DNA of 64,000 bases from Ananas comosus (taxonomy: Eukaryota; Streptophyta; Magnoliopsida; Poales; Bromeliaceae), in contig NC_033626.1 in assembly GCF_001540865.1 (NCBI RefSeq), positions 14,575,422-14,639,421 on the forward strand. The letters run 5' to 3'. A program made the translations under genes and the position numbers. This document shows, piece by piece, positions 45,201 to 58,500 of the stretch. The stretch's first letter is position 1. Every line of letters begins with the position of its first letter. The notes below the pieces were generated by a model that did no database searches, was not told the origin of the DNA, and saw only the letters and a list, made by a program, of their open reading frames with translations.

Positions 45201-48200
45201 TCATAGTAGAACATTTCCCGAGCTGCTGATAGCAGCTCGGGAAAATTACCGCATTGGGACACTACAGTAGGCATCAGATCTGCTGGCTGAAATGAGTTCA
45301 TTTCCTTTGACTCGTGAAAGGAAATAGCAGCATTGTCCCTAACAGGGTAGGACTTCCTCTCAATAACATTATGGAGCTACAGAAATTACACACCAAAATA
45401 CAAGTCATTTCGGAATTAGAGGATCACAGAAACACAAATAATTATTCTTAAAAGATGGATCGCCTCTTTTGACATCTAAATAACACACCTTGGCTACCTG
45501 ATTTGATGGCTTTGGTCTAAGGTTCTTCTGAGTTTTCTTCAAAGCAATAAAATCAGGAATCATGCTACTGATAATTTCATCAATTAGCACACGTCGAGCT
45601 GCTTTCATTATGCCAGAGTGTAGCTGAAAAGAGATATCCTCAGATATGTCGGATATAAAGCTAATTAAGGAACTGAAATCATCATGGACAGGTTCAGCTG
45701 CATTCTCCATAATGTCTCTGCTCCACTTATCAATTAATGAAGCAAGAGTAAATGGTCCAAACTTGTTATTCACATGGTAAATCTGAAAAAAGAAAAGAAA
45801 AACAGAATTAGATAAAAATGTTACAGTTAAAAATGCAACCTAAATATAAACAACAAAACCCTTGAAAATAGCAAAGAATCAGGCATATAAGAACTGCTGC
45901 TAACTCCAGATAATTAAAGCACACAAAATTTACTTAAAAGTTTCATCTTCCAAACACCATATTTATGTTTATATATAGTAATAGCTTGTCACTTGGCATC
46001 AAAAGTCTTCCAAGTACTCCTAGTGTAGAAATAAATTCTCGTGCAGAAATACATAATAGAAGAAAGGTTGCGGAAACAAACATTCACCAGCACTAATCTG
46101 CGATAAGTTGTGCTAATAAAAACGGGAGCAATTGGTCAGCAAAGGCAAAGAAAAACATCAAAATATAACAGCTTCCAGTGGATTATGTACAGACATGACG
46201 AAAGAAAAATTAAACTCTAGCCAACATCAAAACATAATGCAACAGCTCTAAAAACATATACAAAATATAGAGGGAGAGTCTCAAAAACGGCATCAAGGTA
46301 CCAGACAAGTTTGTGTGATTACGTGAATGAGCCTTTACGAGAGGAGACATGTCTAACATTACCAGACATGAATACAGAAAGAATGTTTAAACACTAGATA
46401 AGAATGTTTGAACTCTAGAAAAATTATAACACTATCAGCTTTCATATACCAGATAAAAATAAGATGATGAACTTTGGATCCAAAGATTAATAACAATTTC
46501 AGCAGGGCAGCTAAAAGAGGTTCTGGTGGCAATTAGCATTTGTAAAACCAACAGTCGCAGAAATTTATATTACATCAATAACTGTGAATAGCTGACACAA
46601 TATTGTATTGGTTATGTACATTTTGGGCAGACTAATGAAGTGGTGTGACTGTCCAAGAAGTCAACTATGGCACAAATGTTGTCCAGATTGTGTTGCAACA
46701 TCAGAGCCCACAGAATTTCCTTGGTCGTTGTGCATATTAACAAAGAAAAGCACACCAAATGACAAGATTTATCAACTCTTACCATCACCAAATCATGAAG
46801 ATAGCTGCTGTGATGCCAATAGCAAAGCTCTGCAATAGAATGTGGTCCTTGTCTTCTACCTTCCTCATCCTCAAACATCCAGCATGACTCTTCGCTTGGC
46901 AGGGTCTGAGCCAAGAAAGACCTCATTGATCAGATTAGTATTAACAAAAACATATCATGCAATTTTCTGACCATAAACTTTTGTGAGATGGAGAATTAGA
47001 ATAATTAAACAACGCAGAAAATACAACTGAAGCACAGGTTTTGCTAGAAAAAGAACAGCATACCTCTGTAAGCACTGGCTGATTACCGTCAGTCTTTCTT
47101 GTATCTGCCGTTTGTACTTGAGCAACATCGGCAGCAACTTGATAGGACATCAATTGTTGTTTCGGCACTAAATTTGAAGACTGAGCAGGACTCTCTGTTT
47201 CCGAATGAATAGGCCAATGTGTTGCAATCTTACTAGATTCACTTGCCATAGAGGACAAGATACTAGGAACAATGTATCCTTGGTTAGGAATTTGCTGCAG
47301 GTATTTCAAAGGTACAGCATTTGTTAGTTTTCCATCTACAACAGGATAAACTGGAAGATCTTCAGGCAAGAACCCAGTAGATAAGCCCTCATATAACTGT
47401 TGTTGGATATAAGGTCCGCACATCTGCCCGTGCTCATTTACATACATATATCCACCCAAAGAAGAGGATTGAGCATATCCGCTAGAACCCCTTGCTGGAG
47501 TAGTTACAAAACCCGTTTCGTAAGGCTCAAAAGTCTCATAGTTCCGGTTAATAGAATGAAGACTCTCTTGCATTGCAGCATATGATTCGGTTCTCTTTAT
47601 TACATTGCAGCTACAACAAGCCTTGGTACACCTACTAGAACACCTGATTAGACAAATCAACAAAATAAAAATCAATATACAACTAATGAACGTGTACATT
47701 ATGTGGCGTGTGACTCTCTCTGTGTGTGCATGCATGAGTGTGTGAGAGAGAGAGATGCACAACGTAAAAGATTAACAAATGACTATACAAGTCAGGTTTG
47801 CATCCTTCAGAAAGATCGTCAACTTCTGCTGCAAATTGTAGGCCTTCCATGTCAGATAACTCAGATGTGGACAACTTCAACCGCTTCCTCGCAGCGAAAT
47901 GGTGGCAACCGTAGAAACAGGATTCTTCAGGATCGGCATTAGAACCACATCTGCAACTAAATATAGAAGTTATGTTGGGCATTGGTTCCTCGTACATTAC
48001 CTGCACAGCAAATAATTCATGAGAAAATAAAGATCTATCCTAGGGTGATAGGAAATGAAAGACAAAGGACATATACCACATGTAGCCAAGATTAAACATG
48101 TTAATCCCAAAAAAATAAAAGAAAAAGCATCGCAAAGTGGAGAAATGCCCATGCACACGACACACCATAAAAAGGGGAATAGAACATCAAAAATGCAAGC

Positions 48201-49016
48201 TTAATCAAGACTTCAGAAATGTGATCGCTAGAATGAATATCTACAATGCAAGACTACGAAAAAGCATACAAAGGACCAAGAAAAAAGATGAAAGAGAAGG
48301 GAACAAAATCTACTAAGGTTATCTATCCCACAAGGAAACTGAGGATACACACGGTGCATGAACTTAAAAGACTATTTATAATTCGCCACCGTTCCCTTCT
48401 AAGAGAAGGCAGCAAGTAGGCAGCAAGTAAAAATTCGGCATACAAAGTTAACCTCTTGCTATCCATGTACTCCGCTGATTAGGTAACTAGGCAACCAGGC
48501 CTAGACATGTAGGGTAATCCTGTAAATAAACTACAAAATAGCCAAGAACAATGAGTTTCCTCTATGGATTTAACATGTGAGGCACAAACTTTGACCACAG
48601 AGGACGAGGCTATGACATAAATCCTTGATACCAATCAATCACAAAGGGCTAATCATTAAAGCATCCAAGACATGATAAGAATTACTTTCTTTTTCTTTCT
48701 TTCTTTCTTTCTTGTTGGATATGAAGGTACGATTCTGGAAAACTAACTTCTCTTGCAGGGAAGCCTGCACACAGTTAACATGTGGTGTACAATTAGCCTA
48801 GGAGATCAAAATTTATATATAAGTCCAATCGACAAAACACATGCAAATTAGGAGGAAGAGAAAGGAAGAGATAGGCCAATTCCCGTATTTATCCAAAAAC
48901 AGCCATGAACAAGGTAAAACCCATGAGCTGCAACGTGACCCGACTAAATGTCGATGCGCAAGATATGTAACATATGTATAACTTAATTTTTCTTAACTTC
49001 CCTATTACAGATATGG

Positions 49017-49063
<47 letters not shown>

Positions 49064-49456
49064 TAGTTGGCAAATTAAGCACGCAAGATCAGACCGTCGG
49101 CGAGTAAGATAATTTCTTTCAAAATGATAGACATTAACAATTCCAAAGATATGAATCGTAAGCAGAAACCCTACACCGAAGGCATAGAAGACGAGACCCG
49201 TCAGAAAAGCAAAGAAAGAACTAGATAAAAAGCTAAATCTTTTCACCGTGAGAAAGACTTGAAATTAACGAGCAGAGCATCGCAACGCATCGCATCGCAT
49301 CGCATCGCATCGCAAAGCAAAGAAAGGAAGAGAAGATCTCAATTCGTACGATCCAGCTAATAATTCAAGAAGAATCGGAGGTATCGTTACCGAGTCCGGG
49401 TGGGATGAACAGATTGGCGCGGAGCCGGGACACAGGGGAGAGCCGATGGTCGGCAT
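38464..49456 (-). CDS. ATXR7: ATXR7/SDG25-like SET-domain histone H3K4 methyltransferase
   Basis: Sixteen minus-strand exons, all in phase (1285 residues): 49456-49391, 48000-47789, 47634-47064, 46905-46783, 45782-45489, 45376-45041, 44949-44638, 43640-43553, 43477-43116, 42970-42310, 42200-41800, 41716-41594, 41092-41012, 39979-39926, 39844-39693, 38485-38464. GYF-like segments occur around residues 153-205, 290-324 and 325-340 ([30 protein letters not shown]). A long Ser/Lys-rich middle follows. The C-terminal n-SET region has GWQWRKW (1071-1077). The SET domain (about 1150-1265) has [18 protein letters not shown] (NHSC 1224-1227) and [10 protein letters not shown]. Post-SET cysteines are C1273, C1275 and C1280, the last supplied by the 22-bp final exon. 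ATXR7 homologues methylate histone H3 Lys4 and promote FLC-type gene activity. Exon 3 has a TAGTAG tandem acceptor, and exon 7 could begin 12 bp earlier. Confidence 0.92.
38580..39228. mobile_element. hAT-type non-autonomous element in ATXR7 last intron
   Basis: An 8-bp duplication ATGTTAAG flanks the element exactly (38572-38579 and 39229-39236). The ends are inverted repeats: CAGCGTTTGAAAAGGCGCG on the left, and CAATGTTTGAAAAGGCGCG as the inverse of the right end. An 8-bp target duplication plus CA-starting ends fits the hAT superfamily. The 649-bp interior has a CTG/GCTGCT-rich stretch (about 38770-38890) and a repeated TTAAGTATCTTATCGGGTT word (about 39000 and 39100). It contains no transposase. 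Confidence 0.85.
39980..41011 (-). other. ATXR7 intron 13 (~1.0 kb)
   Basis: The interval between the VDATKRGG exon and the LDDGYV exon, with a GTAAGT donor. It is AT-rich. I see nothing beyond intron sequence. Confidence 0.6.
41093..41593 (-). other. ATXR7 intron 12 (~0.5 kb)
   Basis: Splits the SET domain between RRQ and [13 protein letters not shown]. Donor GTAATT, acceptor TTACAG. The minus-strand frame at 41423-41662 is simply exon 12 read through into the intron. Confidence 0.6.
42201..42309 (-). other. ATXR7 intron 10 with 39-base poly(A)/(T) tract
   Basis: A 109-bp intron whose acceptor side on the transcript is an uninterrupted run of about 39 U (A at 42210-42248 on the plus strand), followed by GCTTGACAG. 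It acts as an extreme polypyrimidine tract. The true length is uncertain because homopolymers are error-prone. Confidence 0.7.
43641..44637 (-). other. ATXR7 intron 7 (~1.0 kb)
   Basis: Donor GTAAAG, acceptor TTGCAG. Short frames such as 43766-43975 lack recognisable domains. No transposon ends seen. Confidence 0.6.
45783..46782 (-). other. ATXR7 intron 4 (1.0 kb)
   Basis: Donor GTAAGA, acceptor TTTCAG after a strong pyrimidine tract. Nothing else recognised. Confidence 0.6.
48001..49390 (-). other. ATXR7 intron 1 (~1.4 kb)
   Basis: A long first intron after a 66-bp coding exon. It contains an A run of about 45 bases (49017-49061, T on the transcript) and a (CGCAT)n pentamer tract near the donor (about 49280-49312). 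Donor GTAACG, acceptor GTGCAG. Confidence 0.65.
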
Positions 49457-49790
49457 CCGGAGATCATAACAGAAACTGCTCTCCGATCAACAAACTGCAG
49501 TAAAACCGCCGGCCGTCGCTAGCAGGAGGAGGAGGAACGAGGAACGAGGAACGAGGAACGAGGAGCCGCAACGCGACAAACTCAACTCAAATCAACTCGG
49601 AAGGGAGAGAGAGCGAGACAAAGGTGGGTCAGAACTCAGAACAGAGGAGACGGAGGCGGATGTGAGGAGAGTAGAGCGGAGGAGGGGAAAGGGGAGAGAG
49701 GAAAAGAGAGATAAGACAGCAGCAGCCAGCAACCGACCAGCGCTCGGAATTAGGAATTTGGGAATTTAGGACGGACGAGAGAGATTGAAT
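49457..49790 (-). promoter_or_regulatory. 5' region of ATXR7
   Basis: Purine-rich GAGGAACGAGGAACGAGG-type repeats (about 49527-49566) and GGAGAGAG-rich sequence lie upstream of the ATXR7 start. This is a plausible 5' UTR and promoter by position; no specific motif is claimed. Confidence 0.4.
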
Positions 49791-49794
49791 AGGG

Positions 49795-50035
49795 TCTTCC
49801 TGGCGGACCGGACTTGAGCTAACTTAACTGAGTTTCTTGACGGGCCGGACTTGAGCCTATTGGCACTTTTTGACGGGCTGGGCTTGACCAAAGTGGAACT
49901 TTTTCACGGACCGGGCTCGAGCTAGCTTGGACTGTTTTTGGGGCCTGGCTTGAAACCTAACTTGGACTTTTTGACGGGCCTGTCCTGCGCTAAACAGGAG
50001 TTCTAGACGGGCTTTGACCGCCCGGACTGAAGCCC
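49795..50035. repeat. Minisatellite, period about 33-36 bp, ~7 diverged units
   Basis: Units of the form GACGGGCCGGACTTGAGC followed by an AACTTGGACTTTTT-like half recur about seven times with substantial divergence. Unit starts are near 49804, 49840, 49873, 49906, 49940, 49973 and 50007. A minus-strand open frame (49857-50147) through it is a by-product of the repeat. Confidence 0.65.
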
Positions 50036-50743
50036 AACTGACGACGTGCTGACGGTCCGTCCAACAATGCTTTGTATCATTTTCGCATGCTGTAGTCCGA
50101 ATGTAATTTCCTATTTTGTGTGCACCACAGTTTTTGGAGTTGTACACTTATAGTCCCTACGACTCTCAAATTGTATTCGCGTGTTGAATCCGCATTGACT
50201 ACCTTTCGAAGGTAATGCAAGCTTTGCCTTCTGCTTTCGACCTCCTGTTTAAGCTTTCGAACCCCCCTACATTTTAGTTAATTTTTAGCCGTGTGGGCTA
50301 ACGAGCAGACCAATTTGTATTGTCTGATGGGCTTTTTATATTTACATACTAGTTGTGCTTTTGTTGCCACACGCCCACACTCACATATACAGCATTACAT
50401 CTATATATGTGTTTTAAGTTTTAAATTGTATCGTGCATCTTATTTTACCGAGTGGAAGAAAACACTCGGTAGTTCCTGCTCCGCTTGCTTTTCTTACTCA
50501 CTTTTTTTGACGATGAATATATCCCTCTGAGGACGGCCTATATATAGAGATGAGAGCAGTGCATAATAGGCCTGAATTGGCCTGGCCGGAAGCCCACCTC
50601 AGAATCTGTGTTTTGTTCAGGCTCAACCCAGCAACAAGATTCCACTAGTCCGTGGGGGCAATTCTGTAGAACCGTGAGCTCAAATGAATAAACTGATTTG
50701 TGCAAAAGTGCTAAATAATATGCAAGCACATACGCAACCATGC

Positions 50744-50782
<39 letters not shown>

Positions 50783-51253
50783 TAGAGAGATAAGCAATTT
50801 GGCTGTGATCAAGCTGCTTTGGACCGAGAAAATTACACAAGCTCAATATTATCCGGCTTTGGGCTTGTGGACTTTCACTCAACAGAGAGTTGGGATACAT
50901 CATCAGTCATGTAACCCGAGTCTCGACATAAATTTACCCGCATTGCCCCACCCATCAGCCACGCGCAACCACATCAAAATTCGAGTTAGCTTCTAGTGAG
51001 TCGAAACCACACTCGATCTTGATTAGAGCCACATGTAGCTGGGTCTTTACTTTTGCGCTCGTCACCCACCACGCCGCAGCATGCGAATATTGGAAGGTGA
51101 GCAAACCGTTAATTGGGCCAACTTCGGCTTGACGCAGGCCCACTTTGTCTTAATTGCAGCATCCTAGAAGATCACATGCATGGATCTAATTCCAATACGT
51201 TGGTTGGCCCAAACTCATACTCTGTAATCCAAGACGTGACACAAAAGAAACAA

Positions 51254-51298
<45 letters not shown>

Positions 51299-52001
51299 AT
51301 AAAAGGGATATTCCATCTAATCGTATTAGTTCTCTCAAATTGAAAACCATCACAAGTGAAAGGGATAAAAGAAAGAATATTATATAGTTAGGACTAGGCA
51401 CAAGCCCGATTAATTCTCAACATCTAATCACCTTATTACTCACTCCACTAAAAATACGCATATTTTTAAATTTCTTTAATTCGTTTTTCGTATTGTAGCG
51501 TAAACTATGAAGCACGACCGACCTAGTTTAATGCATATGCAGCCTTTATGTTTTGATTTATAAACCATGCATGCTTTAATTGAAATATAGGAGTCAGCTT
51601 TCTGTAGGTAAGTTTATATAATTTGTCGTGATTTACATAGCTTGAAAACTTTTTATTCTTTCAAAATAAGTTTTGTATGGATTCACGAACTTCGTCGTTA
51701 TTAGTTAAAATAACACAATCCGTAGGAAAGCTATATTATTATGGGTTATTATTCGGCAACCAAATAGTTGATAAAAATTGACCCAAGTGAGAAGATTATT
51801 GTTAGACGTCGGTAAAGAATTTAAATGCTCTATTGCTCTAAGTCTACAAGGGTATATAAACGGAACACGAGAGAAAGAGAGAGACGGTCCACTATGAAAG
51901 AACTAGTCTTTATTTTCACATTATTTTCAATTAATAATCATAGTTATTATTCAATAGAAAGGGAAATCCGAGCGACTAGAAAATATATTTTAGATGAAGT
52001 C

Positions 52002-52032
<31 letters not shown>

Positions 52033-55000
52033 AACACCCTCAGGTATATATCCACGTTGTACATAAGTATCGGTTTTAATTAGAGATCGTTCAACTTTTA
52101 AAGAAAAAAAGAAACAGCTAATAAAACTCGTAATGTTAATCATTTGCCAATTCAAATTACGGAAAAGAAAATAATGTCAATAAAGATAATTAGAAGCTGA
52201 GAATTGTTATATTTCTGAAACAGTCTATAGTTAAATAGTTATAATATTTTCCCCACATTTTAGCATAAACACAGAAAAACATAATATTTATCTATCCTGA
52301 GCTTAAAAAACAAAAAAAAAAAAACACTGAAGTATTCATCCATATAAAATAGCAAATAAAAAAAAGGGTAATTAAAGAACGGAACGACATACCATATTTA
52401 TTACAGTTGATTAATAATTTAACAGTTAATTTTCAATATTTCAAAGTTGATTAAAAATTTAATGAGTAATTTTTAAAAATTTTAGTTCAAAATCTGATTA
52501 CTTAATATTTGTTGTTAATTTTTTAAAATAAACAAGTACCTTACTATTTTACTGTCTTAAAAATAATAAGTAATAATAATAATAATAATAATAATGAAGG
52601 CGACGGGGCACAGGTGCTGATGAGCGGGGTCGGGCCCGGAAAGGTCCGGAACAACTGCCAGGCTGTAACTTGGGATCCACCGTCGAACCGGATGAGCCTC
52701 CTCCGATCGGACGGTCGAAACCCCGTCCTTGCCTGGCTGGATCCCTCCCCTCCAAACCAATCCCGCGTCCCCACCCTCCGTCCCTTTTTTGTAGATGTGT
52801 CTGCCTTTTATAAGCACCGTCCATTGATTGTAGCGAATTTATTCCTTTATTTCTACCTCTTTTTTCACTTTATTATTTGTTATTTTATAATAATTAAAAT
52901 TAATTTGCATGTTCAAAGTAATATTTTTTTAATTAAGAACAATTTAGATAAAATTTATTTATTTTATTATTATTAATTGCTTATTTTATTTGAAGTTAAT
53001 GAATTTGCAACTGTACATAGTTATTTTATTTCTGTTTTTTTTTGTCAAAAATCTCAACGCTGACGTACAAAAGGGAGAAAAAATATACTAGCTTTTTCTT
53101 TTTAAAAAATCTATCTCTTTTCTCTTTTGTAGTTAATTTCACCATTATTCATTATAAAGTTAATTACGGTGCTTTAAAAAGTGATGTTATTGACGAATTT
53201 AATTTATTGATGAAGCAAATACCGAAAGTAGACATTTACGGCCATAAGCAGCTTCGTCTTTCCTTCACTTTCAAGTAATGTTAACTTACAGTTATTTTTT
53301 GATAATAATCTTATAATCCTTGTCGTCCAAAAGCTTATATTACTTCACTTGTCTTATTACTAAAATGCAGTTTTTTTATAAAAAAAAAATCCTACATTAC
53401 ATAATTATAAATTTTCAAGTAAAAGTTTGTAATTCTATAATCATTTTTAGATTATAGACTTAAACATATTTTTGCACTTTCAGTGTCCCTTTTTCTCACT
53501 CCTTGCTAGCACCGTTACCTTCCGTCGGCAGTTTGGGCTGATAATTGGACTAATCTCTCTATTTTTAGTTTTTATACTTTTTTTTTTTTGTTACAACTAA
53601 AAAATATTAGGCTTTGATTATTTCTATAGCTTTATTTATTTATTATTAATAGTACAAAGTTCTCGAATCAGTGCTAAACACCTGTATTTGAGAAAACATA
53701 GAAACAAATAAAAAGAGCTGTCACGGAATCTATAAGTATTTTTTGATTATAAACATTGACCGTCTACCGACACTTTCAAACGAATAGAACTTGTAGAAAA
53801 ATTAATAAACACTAGTACAACTAAATTATATCTAGATATTCTAAACCACTACATGCTAAAGTGCCCAATTGTATTTCTACACCTCAAAAAATAAAACTTT
53901 TAATATAAAATATGAATCCGGCCCCTCAAATAAAATGAATCTTAGCTAGTCTCTCTTTAACTCAAGATTTCAATAGAAAGATGGAATTTTTTTAATAATA
54001 AAATAATGATTTTTTTCCCCCTAAAACAACGCGATTCTCCTCCAATTACAACAGTAAGGAGGGAGCTCTAGTGATCTTAGAGCTAAGAGTACCTGCTATT
54101 CTCGAGCAGCGGAGTAGCTTGGTTTTTTTAATTCTAGAGTGTATATTTTTCTAATTTTCTTTTCTTTTTTCCATTTCGGAGAATCGGAGGTTAAGATGCA
54201 GTTTTCGTTGTTTCAAATTTTCAATGCCTCTCGAATGTCCCTCATCCTCTAGTGTTACCAAATTTATTACACAGTTGAGAAATAAAATCAACATATCTTT
54301 CAAGAAAATGAAATAAAGTTATTATTATGATTATTAAATAATGATTGGGTGTGTGGAAATATTAAGCCACGTTAAATGAGCTGTCGCTGTCGCCGTTTCT
54401 GTTGGCCTTTCAAAATCAGCGCTTCAACTTTTCTTCTCTTTTTTTGTTTTGTTTTTTCACTAATTAGTTTTATTTGCCTTTTTGTGGCTACCTAGCCTAG
54501 TAGATCACCGCACAATGATCATGTTCTAATGTTCTAATTATAGAGCGTTATAAAAGACGGGTCAAAGTCTACAGAGTGGTTAAAACCGAAGCTTTCTCTC
54601 GTGGGAAAAATAGAAAAAAAGTAATAGAGGCGGTTTCCTTTTCTTTTTCTCCCAATATATAAAGAGTTTTGTATAGGTGGTGGAGGAGGATGGGCCCTGC
54701 CCACTATTATTATTATTTTTACTAGTTAAAGTTAATTGGTGGGGGAATAGAGACATGATCGGATTATTCTTTGTGTATGGGGGGAGGCACGTTAGTATAG
54801 AAAAATCTTATAAAAGATAAGATCAAAATATCAGAAAACTTAAGCTACCTTTTGGGGCAATTGATTAGAGAATCTTCTTGGGGAACTTCCCTACAGTGAC
54901 AATGGCAATTATTGAAGCTCTCCGGCCACTAAATTTCTTTTATTATCTATTTGTTTCCTCTGATTCTTTCTTAATTTTCATTTATAATAGGTGCTGCCAT

Positions 55001-55500
55001 GTACAGGACTCTTCCATTGTTGTTTGGGATACACATATTTGTAATCCGTGCCCTCCTTTTGGCTTGACAGTTTTAGTTTAAGTTTCAAAAATTTTAGATT
55101 ACTTATCTAATACTTCAAAACTTTTTCACTTCCAATCCCGACTACAAATCAAAATCAAACGTGCCCTACATATAGTTTACTTCTTTAGTCATTGTCGACA
55201 AAATCTACTGAAAAGGATAAATTATTTTTTACACCAAATTTACATTTATATACCACGGATTAGTCTGTAGATCCCCTTACTAATTCAGACCTATGATAAA
55301 GGGACAAAAGTAAATCATGTAAATATCGATTCTATTCTTGAACCTTCGCTGATAATTATCTCTCGAAGATGTCTTGTATGAAATTAGTACTTTTGACAAA
55401 TATATAATTGTTCGCAGAAAAAGAAAAACAAAAAAGAACAGTAAATTTATTTTCCTAAATGTTAGGCTAAAAAAAGATTAAGGATAATATAAAACACTTA
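50036..55500. other. Gene-poor AT-rich spacer (first part)
   Basis: No gene recognised. Contents include (GA)n at about 50744-50779, (TA)n plus (GA)n at 51256-51298, TATATA blocks at about 52001-52030, (AAT)n at about 52570-52592 and a short GC-rich island at 52600-52760 without an identifiable product. Several long A/T homopolymers are present. Confidence 0.45.
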
Positions 55501-58500
55501 AAAGCGAAATAAAATGGAAGTGCGAGAAGGCCATCTAACCTTCCATGCGTATATATATATAATACGCTTATAGTATTTAAATACCCAGTGCATGTGAACA
55601 AGCAGGTATTCTGATCTCTAATTAATCAATCACAGTGGGGTGTTTTTTCTTTTTTTTTTTCTTTTTAATCCAAAGTACACGTAGGATTACAGAATTGTCA
55701 CACCTGCTCGTTCGGCTAGGTGATCAGCTGGTCCACACTAATATAATAGATCATCAACCACCATTAATCTAATCACAACTACAATTGTGGAGAGAGAGAG
55801 AGAGAGAGAGGGGAATACAGAGAGAGAGAAAGGAATACAGAGAGAGAAGGAGAGGGAGTGCATAAGATGCGTGCATGCAAACAATGCACCAATATAGCTT
55901 GTTGCCGTCCGTGGCCCAGCAATCCACGAAGGAATTGTCTCCTTTTGAAGGGGGATGGAACAAGACTCGGCACCAACCGAGACCTTCGTCTTCATCTAAC
56001 CTAACTCGATCGATCGCGCCAGGACAAACTAAGGGGTTGGATCAACCCCATAATTAGGTTCAACTTAATTCTCATGATCATTTGGTTACGTGTTCCGCAT
56101 GCGATCCAACTGCGTCGCAAATGGACTCCGAATTGAATCCGCGATTAGCTAATTAAGATTATGTTTGAACTAGAGTTAATTTACATGTGTGATTCATAAA
56201 CCTGCGCGGCCCGGGAACACAGCAGCAGGAATAGTCGAATAGATATATCCCACGCTGTTGGGCCCGTGGTGTAAAAATGACAAAGCACCTGCTCCTTTAA
56301 TTCCTTGTCACTCCACTCCCTTTTCCTTTTCCTTTTCCTTTCCCAAGTTCTCTGCTCTAATTTTTAGTTACGTTCTGAGAATGATGCTCGCTGACGGCGT
56401 GCTAAAATTAGCCTCCATATATATGAATTGCAGCTGATTGTGGCATCTCTTTGATGTCCCCCTCCACCTTCCACGCCTCATTCATTTATTATCGGTAGTT
56501 AAGCTTACTCCAGCACTTGTTATTTATTTATTTATTTTTCCTTTTCTCCAACCCTCGCACTCTCGCTTCGAGATCTTTCTTCTTTTTTTTTTATTCCTTT
56601 CTTCTCTCACTGCAGCCGCGGAGGTTGAGCAATCACGCGCATCAGGGTCAATGGCGGTATACGATTACGTAGCTAGGATTGATAGTGCTGCCCAACCGAC
56701 AGTTAGTGGAATAGCAAGTGGAAAACGAGAAACTAAATTAACACGGATTGCATGGCATGATCAATTGGTTTTAGGTATATAATTAATTAACTTACCCCTT
56801 GCCTAAACGTGTCCAACTCGATCGGTATGGAGTCAACGCCCGGATATTTGAGGCTCGGTGAATTTTCTATCATGGATCTAATCTTTAAACCCCGTAGGCC
56901 GAAATACTCCGAAAGGGCTTTTGGAGAATGCATGCACGGTGCATCTCCCTTCGATTGACCTGCTATCCCATGCATGCTTTAATCAACCTTATTATACCAA
57001 CCACAGCTATCTGGCTATACATACATATAATTAATATCATCCAGGGTCGTTTACTAGCTATTTACTAATTAGAAGACCGGTAATTGTAAGCACAAATAGT
57101 GTGTTTGTGTTTGATATACGATGACTTGTATTGGTAGAAACCCCAAAGTTGGTAGAAGCTAGGGACTATGGGTTAAAATTAAAGCAGATCGAGCATCAAA
57201 TTAATGGGCTGCGCGGACAATTAAGCAGAGGCCCCTAGCTATAGAAGTGCTCTGTCTGTGGAGATCTGGAGAGTGGAGATCGAGTAAAATGGCACCCCGC
57301 GCGCGCGCACGACGGCGCATGGTACAGGTGTAGGCCTGCGGGTCTCGGCCACAACCTGATTACTGATCAAAAGCTAGCTTGCTAATGGGATCATCGTAGA
57401 ATGTTGGTCCAATGCTCCATATATAAGGGACACGATCGAGTACTACGGATAGAAAGGCCCAACCATGACCTGAGATCAGTTTGAGTCCCAGCTGCAGAAA
57501 GATCTTCATCATTGGGAGGCCTGAGAACGGTGGATTTTTCTTTTTTATTTATTTTTTCTTCCTCCAGAAAAATCGATCCTCCGATATTGTGGATATATAT
57601 ATATATATATATATATGTGGAAGGGTTTCTACACTCGCATCAATAAATTAATAATTACAACAACCAGAAGAAACGATGAAATATTCCTCAATTAAACGTC
57701 TCCATGCTTATATGCACTTGAATGAGCGTCCATTTTCGTTTCTCCCAAGGAAAAAGTAATTTGTTATTTTAAAATTTTTTTTTTAAAAAAAAAAATAAGA
57801 AAAACCCGGAAGGAAGACTTGGAGGCATGCAATAACTAGTGAGGCCGCCGCGTGTGGCGTGTGAGGAATAAATAAGAGGGACAGACATGTGGAGCCCGCC
57901 ACATGGGAGAGAGAGGGGCAGGAGGCAGGAGGATAGATAAATGGCTTCAATTTTAAGGCAGTGGAGCTGAGCAGCGGTGATCTGTATATTACAATAACAA
58001 TAACAATAAACTAATATTATATATAATAATAATAATTATAATGAGGGATTGATATCATATATACGCGCGTACTTTCTCTCGTAGCTAGCCAGCTGGCACG
58101 GTAGCGCCTCTTCTAATGCTAGCGTTAGCGGTAATTACGTATTCAGGTTATGAGGTGGCGGGAGGAGGGAGGGACATTGGAACAGCTAGTCACACTTACG
58201 CGGACCGACGGACGGTGGGATCTCACATAGCGACATGTACGAGTCACGCGCACCGTCGCCGTCACCGTCACCGTCACCGTCGTCCCCAAAAAGTTACCGC
58301 GCAGCGCTTGACTTGCAAGTCAAATTAAAAACTACTGCGAATTGAACCGGGAAGAGAGAGAGGGGGAGTGAAGGAAGTTAGAAGCGGGGGAGGGGAAGAT
58401 AAAAAGGATAAAAAGGAACCGACGGGGAAATCGGGGCGAGGCAGCTATTGACCAGCCCTCTCTCCGAGCGAACACCGCACATGTGCTCGCCTGTAATCGC

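Noticed and set aside
52600..52800. GC-rich island with three overlapping open frames
   Set aside because: Frames are about 80-120 residues, share the same bases and end in (AAT)n or homopolymers; no recognisable protein.
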